DNA from: Trichostrongylus colubriformis
Lineage: Eukaryota; Nematoda; Chromadorea; Rhabditida; Trichostrongylidae
Length of the DNA: 64,000 nt
Direction of reading: 5' to 3'
NCBI GenBank assembly: GCA_963978905.1
Contig: OZ022261.1
Location: 25,789,686-25,853,685, forward strand
Made by a program: the position numbers and the translations under genes
In this document: positions 1 to 10,827 of the stretch, one piece after another
How the letters are laid out: every line of letters begins with the position of its first letter
Position numbering within the stretch: the first letter of the stretch is position 1
The notes under the pieces: model-generated
What the model was told of the DNA's origin: nothing
Seen by the model: the letters and a program-made list of their open reading frames with translations, nothing else
The model's database searches: none

Positions 1-3000
1 TATGACATTTTTACGAATTTAAACACAGGTTTTCATGGGACAATCAATGTTTTGAACTCATTTCATGCAGACCCTCTAGGTATTTAGTCACGTCACGCAT
101 TCTCAATGGAATGCGTGATGTCCGACGAACCAGGCTCATCCCTCATGGAACGACAATCCAATGTAGATTGCGGTTCCATGTGCCTAGTGCGTGTTCGTGC
201 TACATTCGATGCCACCTTGAAGCTTTACTTTTCATTGCACGGACTTCATACAGCAATCTCCAATCAATCAATCATATAGCAATCTTTTCGTAACGCTCAT
301 CCTAGATAGTGGTTCAGCTGTGTTGATCCGGCTTTCTACAAAATTTTCGCCTCAGTGTCTTGACATTGGAATCCTTGGAATCAAAATCCCAGTGACACTA
401 GTGGCCCCCATCCATCTTGAAAGATTGTCTTGCTAAAACTGACCATTAAGTTTGCTTTGGTGTTTTTAGGGATCAGCAGGCCATTCAGATCCAGCTTCCA
501 ACTGAATGACAGATCCTTTGCTCAATTTAAGAGTATGCATCTCTATGACAGTAAATAGCACAACAGCCGACGACGCGTGCGAGCTTGGGCGCCTTATATA
601 GTTAGGTCCTGACCTCGCACACCGCACACCTCATTGCGATGTCTTGTTCTAATGACCACACATGCATATTTACTTCTAGCACTTTATACTTTCTTATTCC
701 AAACGACTTTGTCATTTTGTAGTGCGAATCACTTATCACTCACTTATACTGTTTCTGTTGAGCAGCTTCATGATATTATTAAGGCAATATGCTGGCGTCC
801 TGGATATTAAAATTCACGGACCAATATGAAGAAGTAATTTTAAGTCAGATCCCTGCTGAACCAGGTTTTCTTGATTGCCCGATGAAAACGGTGGTGTTAC
901 TGTTAGTATGAGACACTGATTGTTTATTGACGACTGAGTTAGAAAAAAAGTAATCGGTAAACTTCAGCCCAATGAGAGCAGCTTCCTACTGAAAAGTTCT
1001 CTCATTTTTAGGGCATTTTCAGAATCCATTTCGAGCACGTATACTTGCTAGATGCTGGTTTTCCGCACATCCTTTACTAATAAAGATTCCCCGTATATCC
1101 ATGGCTTTCGAAGAAGCCGCTGAGGGAAATTTTAGGTATGACCGTGAAGGTGCGACGTAGTGCAACAACAGAAAAGAGCAAAATAGAACCATGAAAAATT
1201 TGAGAAAATGAAACACTTTCCGTGGGACGTGCTTTCGCACCTTCTGCATCACTGAAAGAGGTGATGCAGACGACCAGAGCAGCTATCAGAGGAATGACCA
1301 CTGGTCAAAGTGGTCATACGAAGCAAGATAAACAACGTCCACGTGTATTTGGACGCTGATCTCGAATCTGCTTTCCAATTTGCGGGACGATTCTTTGAAC
1401 AGGTATAATATTTTGTTCCGATGAGCGTTAGCACAACAGTTTATAGAATAGTCTATAGAATGCATACCACCGTTCGGATTTTCGTGCAACCGCATCTTTC
1501 AATTTTACTGAACTTCTTTCAATAAATTCAGAGGACACTTCTGTTTCGATATCACCGCACTTGAAGCTTTTTCTTACACTAGCTTTTTTTTACGATTATA
1601 GTCTCCGATTGCAGTTTTTATCTTTCCAAATCTCATGCATTATTTTAACGTCTCATGTACAGAGCAAGTACTACAGAATAAAATGATTGAAAAATAAAAG
1701 TCTTTGGCAGTGGGCACAATGTATAAAATGTTCACGGGATCCGTCACAGTCTGTCGGTCACCATGAGTATGGAAGAAATGGTAGAAATCATTTCAACCTG
1801 ACAGCACTGACTCAAAAGTACACAAGCGAAAGGATGCGGAGGATTGAGTAACGAATCAGTCCATCCCTTGACCACGTCTCATGCCAAAAGGAGCGTCAAA
1901 ATGAAAACGAAAGTGTCCTCTGGAGCTAAAGGAAGAAGTTCAAGAGGGTGCAAAAACGATTTTCTCACGAGGATTCGACCATTGCCTGCAGTTTATGAAG
2001 CACGACACTCGGCTCTGTGCAATACCGCTACTTGCAGGACAGCTCCTTGTGGTTCATTCGTGATGACATTCGTGATTCGTCTTAAAATAGCCTTGTAACT
2101 CTGTTCGGGGAATCGTTCTGTGAACTTGGGATGTAGATTCAAGATCAGAGTCCCAAAACAAGTCGGAAGATGTGTATCTCATCACATATGGTCACATCGA
2201 TTTGAAGCTCTTCCCTTGTAAGCCATCCTGTCCCACTCACCATTGGATACCGTATAACCGAAACGCATACAACGAACACGACTGCTATGAAAACCTCCAC
2301 GCGTACTTTCCGACGCGACTTCCATCGAAGAACTTATCTCTGAAACTCTCTCATTTAATCATAACATTTAGATTTCTGATTTCTCTCATTGCCTCTTGCG
2401 AAGTTTTTGACGGTACGTGGCCGGTGAACGTCATTGTTCCGTCTTGGAGCGGATCTATAAACGGAGCCAAATTGAATGTGTTTTCACATCGCTCACTGTT
2501 TGTGTTTCACTGCTAATTAGGAACGATCGTATAGAAAGATACTCGAAACGTTGAAATGGCAAATTGCTCATCAGGCTGCCGAGTGTGTCCGAATTGTCCC
2601 CGTGTGTGGGCTCTTCTACTCGCTAAATTTACCTAATTACACTGTGCATACGGAATCTGTGAGAAATAGGAGAGGAGGCATTGAGTCGAGCCGGAGGGTA
2701 GGGGTTCGTTTCTCTGCTCAAAACGACGCATTTCCCTTGTACACGCCTCTTAACTCGACGACATTCTCAGTTGTCTGTCGCCATGTCGGCCAGTCATCAC
2801 AGCCGTGTTGCTGCTGGACCTTTCATCTCATTCCTCAAGTGTTTCGCTAGCATTCCAATTAAGTTTACTTGCGTGAGCAATCATTCATGATAGGCACATT
2901 GACGAGTTGTTCGTAAGAGACCCGGCGATACTCGGAGACATGCGCTCCTTCGGAAAACCGAGTAAGAGCTGATCGCGGACGTCAAGTTCAGTGTGATCCT

Positions 3001-3847
3001 GCAAGGCCTCAGGCAAGTGTACTCAGACGAACATTACCATTTAGTGAGTCCACCCACCTTCGAAGAGAAATTATTTTTCGCATGTTATAATTTTGTAGAT
3101 ATAAGCCTTGTATCATCCATAGATCACAGTTATATTCTTTGCCTGCTAGGCGGGACGATTCGATACAGTTATCAAAAGCCCTTATCACTAAAAATATGAG
3201 GATATCCAGCAAAAAGGTTGAGACCCTGTTAATGCCCCTCCTAAGTATTGAATATTCAGCAGCGGACTTTAACTGAAGCAACCGAGAGTAATCCTACTAT
3301 TGGCTGATATAATGTTCAAGCAATAGGGGGCGCCGGCTCCACCCCATGCCAGTGCGAACTATGGCCAATGAAGGTATTTCACATAGAGGACATGATCGTC
3401 TTCTTTACCTTCCGTGGTTGAAAATGTGGTTAGTGGCCTCCTTTCCTAGGTACAAATCTTCTGCGTCTGCCAAAGTCTCACCCTACAAGAAAATGGAGCG
3501 TATGTGATTTTTGCTTGTCTCTGCTATACAACAAGTAGCTGTGATCATAGCTCTGATTCCCAAGAACTGTAGCGTTTACCGAGATGTTTTTATTTATGAC
3601 CTTACTATGTGCTAATGCTCGGATACATTCTGTTTAGTCGTCGTGGAATACATATCGGATTCCGTAGAAGCCTCAGATAGATACAAATTCAGTGACTTCC
3701 AGTATATCCAAATACTCCATAAATAGTACATACCTAACGTCACATATCATTATAATCCTTGGACTAATGAAGTGCTTCCATGAGCAGGGTGGAAGATTGA
3801 AGAATTACACCTTTGTCCATGCTGTTTCTATTGTATTATACTTCTGA
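1..3847. other. anonymous noncoding stretch
   Basis: I see no gene here. No open frame resembles a known protein, and none is bracketed by convincing splice sites. Two small dispersed fragments can be named. About 545-665 looks like an internally deleted member of the GCGAGCTA fold-back family, because its words GTGCGAGCT, GTCCTGA and TTCTAATGAC recur in the same order around 42040-42240. A short segment near 1229-1262 (ACGTGCTTTCGCACC then CTGCATCACTGA) recurs near 26850 and, inverted, near 30665-30703. Confidence 0.5.
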
Positions 3848-4127
3848 AGAAGGGGCTGGTCCGTTGGGTATTTTTATCCTGCCGCATCTCCTTGGCCGCT
3901 TCCACCCCAGTCAATCTGGAATTACGTCATCCAGAGGCGGGATCGACTTATCAAGAGGCGGGACAGATGGGCGGTTGCGGCGTTTTATGTCGTTTCTACA
4001 GCTCGGAGGGGCGCTTTTTCACCGGGATTTCGCCACAGGTAGCCTTCTCAGGCCCGGCATTACCATGTGAGTGGCTTCTTGTTGGGATTACTCCATTACT
4101 ATATTGCCCCTAATGCTGCCTTCAAGG
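3848..4127 (-). repeat. dispersed repeat R1, partial inverted copy
   Basis: This is a partial copy, inverted relative to the two longer copies at 4939-5490 and 36056-36612. Shared words include the segment around CTCCTTGGCCGC, the GAGGCGGG block, CAGCTCGGAG and the CACCGGGATTT block. It stops on the right at a terminal-repeat-like end containing CCCCTAATGCTGCCTTCAAGG-type sequence. No coding capacity is evident. Confidence 0.6.
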
Positions 4128-4938
4128 ACCCAGCCACATACGGCTATACGGACTCGCAGGCATCACACCCCTAACAATACACACCCAGTCTGCTTATGTT
4201 CACCTGTGGAAAGGAGCTTGAATAGGTTTCTTTTAAATGGATCTCCTCAAAGTTTGACCTCTCATAGTCAGACAATAGGTGACACTGTAGTTTGCCTAGG
4301 TGATGTGTTCCCTCAGCCAGTGCCAGTATTCGAACAGTTATACTATTGCTGGACGAGCTAAGTATGAGTCGTGACGAGAGATAGCGCGCAGTAAATTCCT
4401 CCCAGATCACTGAGCCGCTTTTAAAGTAACGCTATCTACATACACTTTTAAACAACCTTTGAATGCTCATCAGAGAATGAGCGTCAAATTACCAACATGT
4501 TCAGAAATGTATAATTAAGTATTCCAGGAAAAGATGATTATATTACCAAGTCACATGAATGTACTTCGCTGTGATTCTGCTTTTTTCTGTGCAGCTGAGC
4601 TATTAGCACCCAGCGTCATTCCTTTGCTATATTAATGATTACCCATACCGTATGGTAATCCATCAACAAACTAGCCGCTAGGCAGGCTATATGAGCGAAA
4701 TTTACCACAACTGCGTTTGTATCAGTGTTGGAAGATTGTCACAAAAATCAGTATATTGCCCCCTAAAAGGGATATTCTAGCGAACTCGAATCTTTTCTTT
4801 TGGCATATCTGTGACCGATGGTTTTCGGAGCATACAGAGGTGCTTAGTAGTCTGGTAGTGCGTGAAAAACGTACTAATGTAGCCAAATGCCAACGAGATT
4901 AACCCATTATTCCACTGCGTGGGCTTGGTTTTGGACGT
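4128..4938. other. noncoding, nothing recognised
   Basis: No coding region, RNA gene or repeat relationship was recognised. The open frames here are short and have no familiar motif. Confidence 0.4.
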
Positions 4939-5490
4939 GCTTTATAGACAGCATTACGGGTAATGTGGTTATTGAGAAATCTCTGAAAGAAGTTACTTAC
5001 ATGGAAACTACAGGTTTAAGAAGGCTGTCTGTGGTAAAATCCCGGTGAAAAAGTGTGCCTCCGAGCTGTAGCAAGGGCGCAACGGATAAGAGCTGCCGCC
5101 TTTCGATATTCGACCCCGCCTTCTATCGACGTGATACCTGGTCGGCTACCATAAGAGCGGCCAAGGATATGCCGTGAGATCGAAGGTGTTGCAGCGCGCT
5201 TTCGCAGTTTTAGCCTGAAGCTCACTCTAGGAAAAAGATGCTATCGCATTTCCAAACACCCCCTTGTGTTCACTTGGCAGCATGCCAATGGAAATTTCGT
5301 TCGCAGCATCCGCCTCTTGACGGGAAGTTCGTTTGCGCTGAGGATCAACGAGAGGGGGGGGGGTCCTATTCACCGGGTTTTTGGCCATTTCCATCCGTTT
5401 TTTCCACTGTCCTGTTACTAGGCATCTCGACTTCAAAGTTCACTACTTCTTTTACTTTTCGGTCGAATTTACCCTAACGCTGCCTTTAAG
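4939..5490 (+). repeat. dispersed repeat R1 with short terminal inverted repeats
   Basis: A unit of about 550 bp, similar along its whole length to 36056-36612 in the same orientation. It starts with an imperfect CTTTATAGACAGCATTACGG and ends with the related inverted sequence CCCTAACGCTGCCTTTAAG. That layout suggests a non-autonomous TIR DNA transposon. It contains a G homopolymer near 5350-5362. The frames inside it are in a repeat and are not genes. Confidence 0.6.
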
Positions 5491-6264
5491 AAGCATCTCA
5501 TCTTGATGTATTCATGGGTATCACACAGATTTGAGATGTATGGCGGTCATATGCAGCGCATGTCTCTGCCACTTAGGTGTAGGTTTTGGCCGGGAGGTGT
5601 CGGTGCACTTGTGGAAGGCTTTTCAATATTACTTTGTGCTTCCGCTCGATCCCAACACTAATATGCGCTGCACATCTCTGCTCTGATATAGCATCCACTC
5701 ATGGAATACATATTTCCTCTTATTTCACAATTCTTCCTTCCGAGTAATAGCACTGAATTACATTAGTTCATATTTAACTCTTATTATGTGAGACAGAAAA
5801 AACAGAAGAGTAAGGATAGAAACATTGACTCGTTTCGCCTCCTCATCATATGAGTCAATGATAATATCAATCCCGAGGCTCTTCAGTGATTAGGATTGAT
5901 ATTTACCAAAATGTGTAACCGGTGAGTTATCAAAGAGACATATTGTTAAAAGGTAGCTCTATTAGTGTAGTAGATGTAGTAGAAGAATGTTAAAGAAATA
6001 TTATGATCAAGGAAGTCTAGCTATGTAATATTCAATGTAGAAGACGAACCACATTAAATAATGCAAAAGTATGCAATCCTAAAGTTGCAGAAAAGTGTGT
6101 TCGTGTATTAGTTGATACGCAGTCAAGTGAATACAGAGCCAAATTTGAATTTATAAAATTATTCTATAATTACCACCCATACCTGGTTGTTAATATGAAT
6201 AAAGAATCAGGCTATATAGTCTGTTAATAAGTGTGAATGTACTAATATTGGAATGATACTTAGG
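5491..6264. other. AT-rich flank on the 3' side of the reverse-transcriptase fragment
   Basis: No gene is seen. From about 5700 the sequence is visibly more AT-rich than its surroundings and grades into the RT fragment, so it is probably the 3' part of the same minus-strand retroelement. It contains the hammerhead-like motif at 5825-5858 and a perfect 11-bp stem (AATATCAATCC at 5864-5874 with its complement at 5893-5903). Confidence 0.45.
5825..5858 (-). ncRNA. possible degenerate hammerhead-ribozyme-like motif
   Basis: On the minus strand a 7-bp stem (TTGACTC/GAGTCAA) encloses ATGATGAG, four bases, then CGAAAC. The hammerhead core is CUGAUGAG, helix II, CGAAAC, so the match is good except that the core C is A. 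Penelope-like elements are known to carry hammerheads in their terminal repeats, and this lies about 400 bp 3' of a candidate Penelope-type RT on the same strand. The helices are not fully convincing, and the changed core base predicts poor or no cleavage. A chance palindrome remains possible. Confidence 0.25.
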
Positions 6265-6929
6265 CTATGTAATAATTCCTATTACAAGTTTCTTAATATT
6301 TTTTATATCACTTGCTTTACAAAATTTATAACACATGAATTCATTTTTATATAAACATTTAATAATGCTGGCAATTATAAATTCTTCCATGTATCCATTA
6401 TATTTTAGTACCTCTTTCATCTCTTTTATCTTTCCGGCGAAATCATTGTAGGTTGAACAAGTACTTGAAATTCTAAGTGTTTCAGTGTATATAACAGCAC
6501 TTTTATTGGTAAGAGATATATGAGTATCGCTTTGTGGAAACTTAATAACCTTAAAATTGAAGTCATCCGTTTTATTGTACAGTTTTGTTATAATCTTATT
6601 ATTAACAATATTAAGTGATAAATCTAAATAGCTGCAACTACTCAAGTCTCTGTGCGTTTTTTTGGGTTCCAGTTCATCTTTATATACGATTTTTAATATT
6701 TCTTCAATTTCTTTCTCTTTTTGATTGTGTATAATGAGCAAGTCATCCATGTATCTATAAGGAATAAACAAATTAGTGGTTTTATACCTTTTTGTTATAG
6801 AATAGTTATATTCCATAACTGATAGTGTAAGGTCTGCCAGAAGAGGGCTAAAGTTACCTCCCTGTGGCACACCTATAGTTTGTCTGTATATGTTGTCACT
6901 AAAACTTGTGTCGATCTCAGTAGACTCTA
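6265..6929 (-). pseudogene. reverse transcriptase fragment, probable Penelope-like (Naiad-type) retroelement
   Basis: The minus-strand frame is open from about 6929 to a stop at 6265, roughly 220 codons. It shows RT motif B (GVPQGGNFSPLLAD), the catalytic box YMDDLL, then SYLDLSLN, a TKLYNKTDDFNF segment, a TLRIS...CSTYNDF segment and a basic tail. This order resembles the Penelope-like lineage whose RTs carry YLDL...LYDKRDDFNF; placement in the Naiad/Chlamys group is inference. The fingers region and first catalytic Asp are missing, because a stop lies just upstream (near 6932), so the copy is N-terminally truncated. The frame is much more AT-rich than the flanks, suggesting a younger or foreign insertion. 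No endonuclease domain is visible on this strand nearby. Confidence 0.7.
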
Positions 6930-7172
6930 AATCTCAAAGAGCTTGGCACTAATATATTACATTAAGTGCATGGCTTGATATAGCTCCCGCGGTAGAACTG
7001 GATGATTAATACCAGTATTTGGGAACTTTTTAACCACTTCGCAGTAGACCCCATGACAAACAGCTTAACGATACACCCAGGGATCTTGTCACATACTCTC
7101 CCCTTTGGATCTTTGCCTTTTACTCAGATTGATCGCAAAAGCCAGTTGATCTAATATGTAATACCGTTAACC

Positions 7173-7381
7173 ATGTATTAAACAATGTGAGGTTTGCAAA
7201 ATTTATTCCAAAAAACACAAAAAGACTTTCACAAAACCGAGTGCAAAAAACAAAAGAATTTTGAGATTTATTGGCCAATAATGTTTAGTATTTTTTGCAA
7301 CAATTTTTTGCAGTCGATTTTGTGAAAGCCTTCTTGTGTCTTTTGAAATAAAGTTTGCAAGTCTTACATTGTTCGATACAT
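7173..7381. repeat. small fold-back MITE
   Basis: Arms of about 55 bp pair across a central spacer. The left arm reads AACAATGTGAGGTTTGCAAA and the right arm ends TTTGCAAGTCTTACATTGTT, with a second paired block around CTTTCACAAAA / TTTTGTGAAAG. It is AT-rich and noncoding. The family is not assigned. Confidence 0.65.
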
Positions 7382-8339
7382 ATTTGGATGATCATGAGGC
7401 TTCAGGACGACAATGCTCAAATACCATTAACTATTGAATCTCAGCTTTTCGCCCGTCTGTGAGATTGTCCATGATCGCAACGTGCATTATTACGTAATGT
7501 GTATAATATGTGTGGTAACTCAATCTCAGCAGTACTTCTAATTTATGATTGCCCATTTGGTGTAATGGCGCTTCGATTATGCCCAGAGTCCCTTTGCAGA
7601 AGCTATTTTTACTAGTTTAATAAACTGAGATGGTTGTCTTATCTTATCAGTGGAGGGTTTCATGTTCCTATGAAACTTTGAGATGAGACTGAGATAGATA
7701 GTTTCAAATGCTGATCACAAGTGTGAAAAGCAAAACTGCAAGATGCAATTCCGAAGCCGTTAACGATGCTCACCCTGTACACAGCGCAGTTAAATTGGTT
7801 CGGCGGTAGAAGTCGCGCTATTCAGGAAGTGGGTAGACGGTTTGCTCACAGCTGATGCTGAACTATTTGTATGTTGTGTTATATCCTTAACAAGTGCGTC
7901 TATCCCAACTTTTGATGTTTCTTTGCACTGGCGCCTCACAGTGGCATCGAAAAAAAGAAAAAAAAGGCCCCACACTGTCGCCGTCAACATCTCGCACATA
8001 CTAACATCACACTAACATCTTTAGAAATCTTTTCTTTGTTTCCACCACATCACACCATCTGTGACAAATAGTTTTCAGCGTATTTGGTAATCCAGCGTGC
8101 TTGAGTATCAGTGTCCGTCATGCGTATGCCAGACTTTATCCCACAAAATAGGTGTGACCTTCATGTCGAAGGAGTCGAACTAACTCAGAAGACGAAGTTT
8201 CAGCCAAATCGATTTCTTGGCTCGGCCTTGGGAAGACGCACTTTTTGAGGACAAACCACAACATGCAAAAACTTCAGAATCAGTCCGGAGCTAACCGACT
8301 ACTTCGACTATACCCCCTGGTGTGTGCACTTATGTCGAA
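7382..8339. other. noncoding, nothing recognised
   Basis: No gene, RNA or repeat relationship was recognised. If the GIY-YIG segment downstream belonged to a full Penelope element, its RT would be expected here on the plus strand. I see no RT motifs, so that element is 5'-truncated. Confidence 0.4.
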
Positions 8340-8450
8340 TTTTCGCTGCGACGTCCCACTTACGGCGCCATCAGCCCAACTTGCCGCGACCGGTTGGAAT
8401 CCCGCTCAGGACGCGGTCTGGTACCATGGAGGTCCTTTAAGGGAAAGCTG
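8340..8450 (+). repeat. dispersed GC-rich repeat R4
   Basis: The same 100-110 bp sequence occurs at about 32540-32645 and 34695-34795, all on the plus strand. Shared features are a TTCGC..CG core, GGCG(C/T).(A/T)TCAG, then GGAATYCCGCTC, a TGG(C/T)..GGTACC-like word and CCTTTAA. Here it lies just upstream of the Penelope GIY-YIG fragment. It may be part of that element, but this is inference. Confidence 0.5.
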
Positions 8451-8503
8451 TTTATCTAATCATTATCTGAAAACACTAAGTTTTGTAGCTCCCATATTTT
8501 CCC

Positions 8504-8956
8504 TTGTTGAAACGTCGGCATGACTTGTCGACCGTTTTTCTTTTATACCACATCAACCGCAAACGACAACTTGTTCGCAACAGACTGTACGATAAGCAGT
8601 GCATAACGCCAAACTGCATTATTTGTCCTTATGGGAAGCCAGGAGATTATGATAGGGCCTGCGTTATTTATGAGCTTCAATGTAGGACTTGTAATAGCAC
8701 ATATATTGGAGAAACAGTGAGGGTACTGGCTATGTGCGTCAAAGAACATCTCGCTGGGAAAAGGCGTGGTGTTATAAGCACCCTACTTGGCTAGCATAAA
8801 GTTGAGGAGCATAACGACGGTACGGAAGTTTCGTCCCGGAAAGTGTTAGAGTCATTCTGGTTTTCTACAAGGAAGCCACGAATGAACCACCGAAACGAGT
8901 GTCTTTCGATTAGCAATGAACTCCTGCCTTTTGTATGGCAGTGCGAGTTACAGTAA
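8504..8956 (+). pseudogene. GIY-YIG endonuclease domain of a Penelope-like retroelement, one in-frame stop
   Basis: The frame runs about 150 codons to a stop at 8954-8956 and is interrupted once by TAG at 8792-8794. The first part carries LVRNRLYDK, then the Cys cluster CITPNCIICP, then VIYELQCRTCNSTYIGET, the GIY-YIG core (variant V-I-Y...Y-I-G) with the catalytic-side Arg following in VRVL, and KEHL. After the stop the same frame continues HKVEEH, FSTRKPRMNHRNECLSI and ends LLPFVWQCELQ, the usual C-terminal block. Such domains nick target DNA for target-primed reverse transcription. The upstream RT is absent. The stop could have come from a single CAG to TAG change. The fragment is opposite in strand to the RT piece at 6265-6929, so the two are probably different insertions. 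Confidence 0.8.
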
Positions 8957-9671
8957 AGGCGACGTGCGCGGTCGCCGTATAAGGAACATCGATTCAAGTA
9001 AGACTCATTCGGCCTTACTGACACATCTGATTGACGCGTGATCTGCTGCTTCGCTGGTGAAATATTGATTGAGTCTGTTGTTTCATCACCGGATTGTCCG
9101 AGTGCAATCTCGAGACGACGCCGGAAACGCTATAGAGAAGGAGGCGCTTGTTCGGATACTGCTGATCAAGAGCTTCGAGCCATCTTAAGGTCTCTGAAGA
9201 AGACGAGAAGGTCGAAAATCAGGCCAATAAAGTTCCACATCTGACCTCGTGTTGGCATATGAAGGAAAAACAGTCGACTAAAATTTGTGACCTAAAAGAA
9301 ACGATAGCATTACATGATAACAATTCTATTTCAGAAATCATAATTCGGGCGTAAAACTCCAAAGGGAGTAATGCAGTGTACGCAATAACACGCGAAGGAA
9401 TCCGCAGCGTCGCTCGCCGCGCGCCGCAGCGCGAAAATTCGACAAAGGTGTACACACCTCACCTACTGCAGAGCGCGATGACTGCCACTGAGCAATCCCG
9501 ATTGCTGCTGTGTAGAGTAAACACCGTTGATTGCAAGGTGCCCCGCCGAGGAGGGTGTTACATAGAAACACCTCCGCTACTTGCGTACCCCTGACGATTA
9601 CCATAACCCAACGCCTAGATGAATTGATTCTGGAGCGCGACTATTGGCATCGCATTCACCTCAGCCTGCAT
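8957..9671. other. noncoding with dispersed repeat R5
   Basis: No gene is recognised. About 9315-9480 resembles 32885-33010 in the same orientation: AACAATTCTATT, then TTCGGGCGTAAAACTC, CACGCGAAG and a GCTCGCCGCGC block. Because R4 plus R5 also flank a shorter spacer at 32530-33010, the two together may mark the ends of one repeat family, with the Penelope GIY-YIG piece between them here. Confidence 0.4.
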
Positions 9672-10028
9672 TAGAACCAGGGTACTCCCAGGTGTCGAAG
9701 AAAATAGCTGCTTCAATTCAACACCCCCGGCCCCCCCCCGGCCCCCGACGGCTGGCTTCAAGATACGACTTTTGACTTCTACAATACCAGTAGCTGTTGC
9801 TGGATTGCATTGTTGCGATGTGTTTTATTGCTACAAATCCTTTCCTGAGGCAAGAAGATATCTGTCAAACATTTTGTCACACGGTGAAATACCCATTGCT
9901 TCTTATCTGCTTATTGAAAATTCAGATTTCAGCGCTTATCGCTGACCTCTGCAGGTACTATTCCCACCCTCCTATTCGCTCAAATACGAGCCCTCTGTCG
10001 ATGAATCCTCGGCTATTGGTGTACCTTG
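9672..10028 (+). repeat. dispersed repeat R2
   Basis: About 350 bp, recognisably the same as 35295-35650 on the same strand. Both begin ACCAGGG.ACTCCCAGG..T.GA.GAAAATAG, pass through GACTTCTACAATACCA-type sequence, and end near a CTGTCGA.GAATCCTCG block. A G/C homopolymer-rich patch lies near 9725-9748. No conserved reading frame is visible between the copies. Confidence 0.55.
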
Positions 10029-10827
10029 ATTAGAACTGTTTTTTTGTGCGAAGGCACTGCAGCAACATTCTAGAATCGTTGCTGTTGTGATATTATGCAG
10101 CACATTGTCTTCATGATGAAATGAGCAGACGGCAGCTGAAAGTTATGCAACGTTTCCTTGGAGCGTGCCAGTTTTCTACTGTCTTAGTAGTAAATTTGAC
10201 CGTTTCTTATTTGCATTCTTCATAAAAAAAATTCCAAGGAGTGTATGATTGAGGGAGCCTTCACGTTTTCATCAGAACATTGGCATCCGCCATCTGCGTT
10301 TTTAGGTTCGCGCTCAGAACCAGGTGGAGGATTTCTCTCTGCTAATGCAGCTGTACGGTGGCACTCATCCCTCGACACTATCCTGCAATCATCATTTTGT
10401 ACATTCAAGTGTATGTTTCAGTCTAGCCCATACTTGCGGAGGTTAGGGCTTTTCCCCATACTGAAGCTTAGGCTGAAAGCGCAGGCAAAAATCGCACCGA
10501 CGCCGAGCACAGTGAAATGCCCACACCCATACATTAGCACCGACTCCTAATCCTGTGTATTTGCTCATGAAGGCCCTGTCTTGCCATCGTTGTGGGCTTT
10601 GCAGAAAATGGATGTGCGAAAATTTATAAACCATATCCTTGAGGAATTTCATTGGACACAGAGGATACCTTACCGAAAATAAGTCTATATCCCACTTCGC
10701 TTATGCTCCTCTTCAAAAACCAATCTTAACCATTCAAAACGGTGTTTAAAAAAAGGGACATAGCTCTCAGAAGTCGTTCGCTCATCCAACCATGAGAGGA
10801 TGTAATGTACGCTACAGCATATATGTA
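10029..10827. other. noncoding, nothing recognised
   Basis: No gene, RNA or repeat relationship was recognised. The open frame of 101 codons in the middle of this stretch shows no motif and lacks splice context. Confidence 0.4.

Noticed and set aside
6265..8956. One Penelope element containing both the RT and the GIY-YIG domain
   Set aside because: The two domains are on opposite strands, differ in base composition, and are separated by a MITE and unrelated sequence. Two insertions are the simpler reading.
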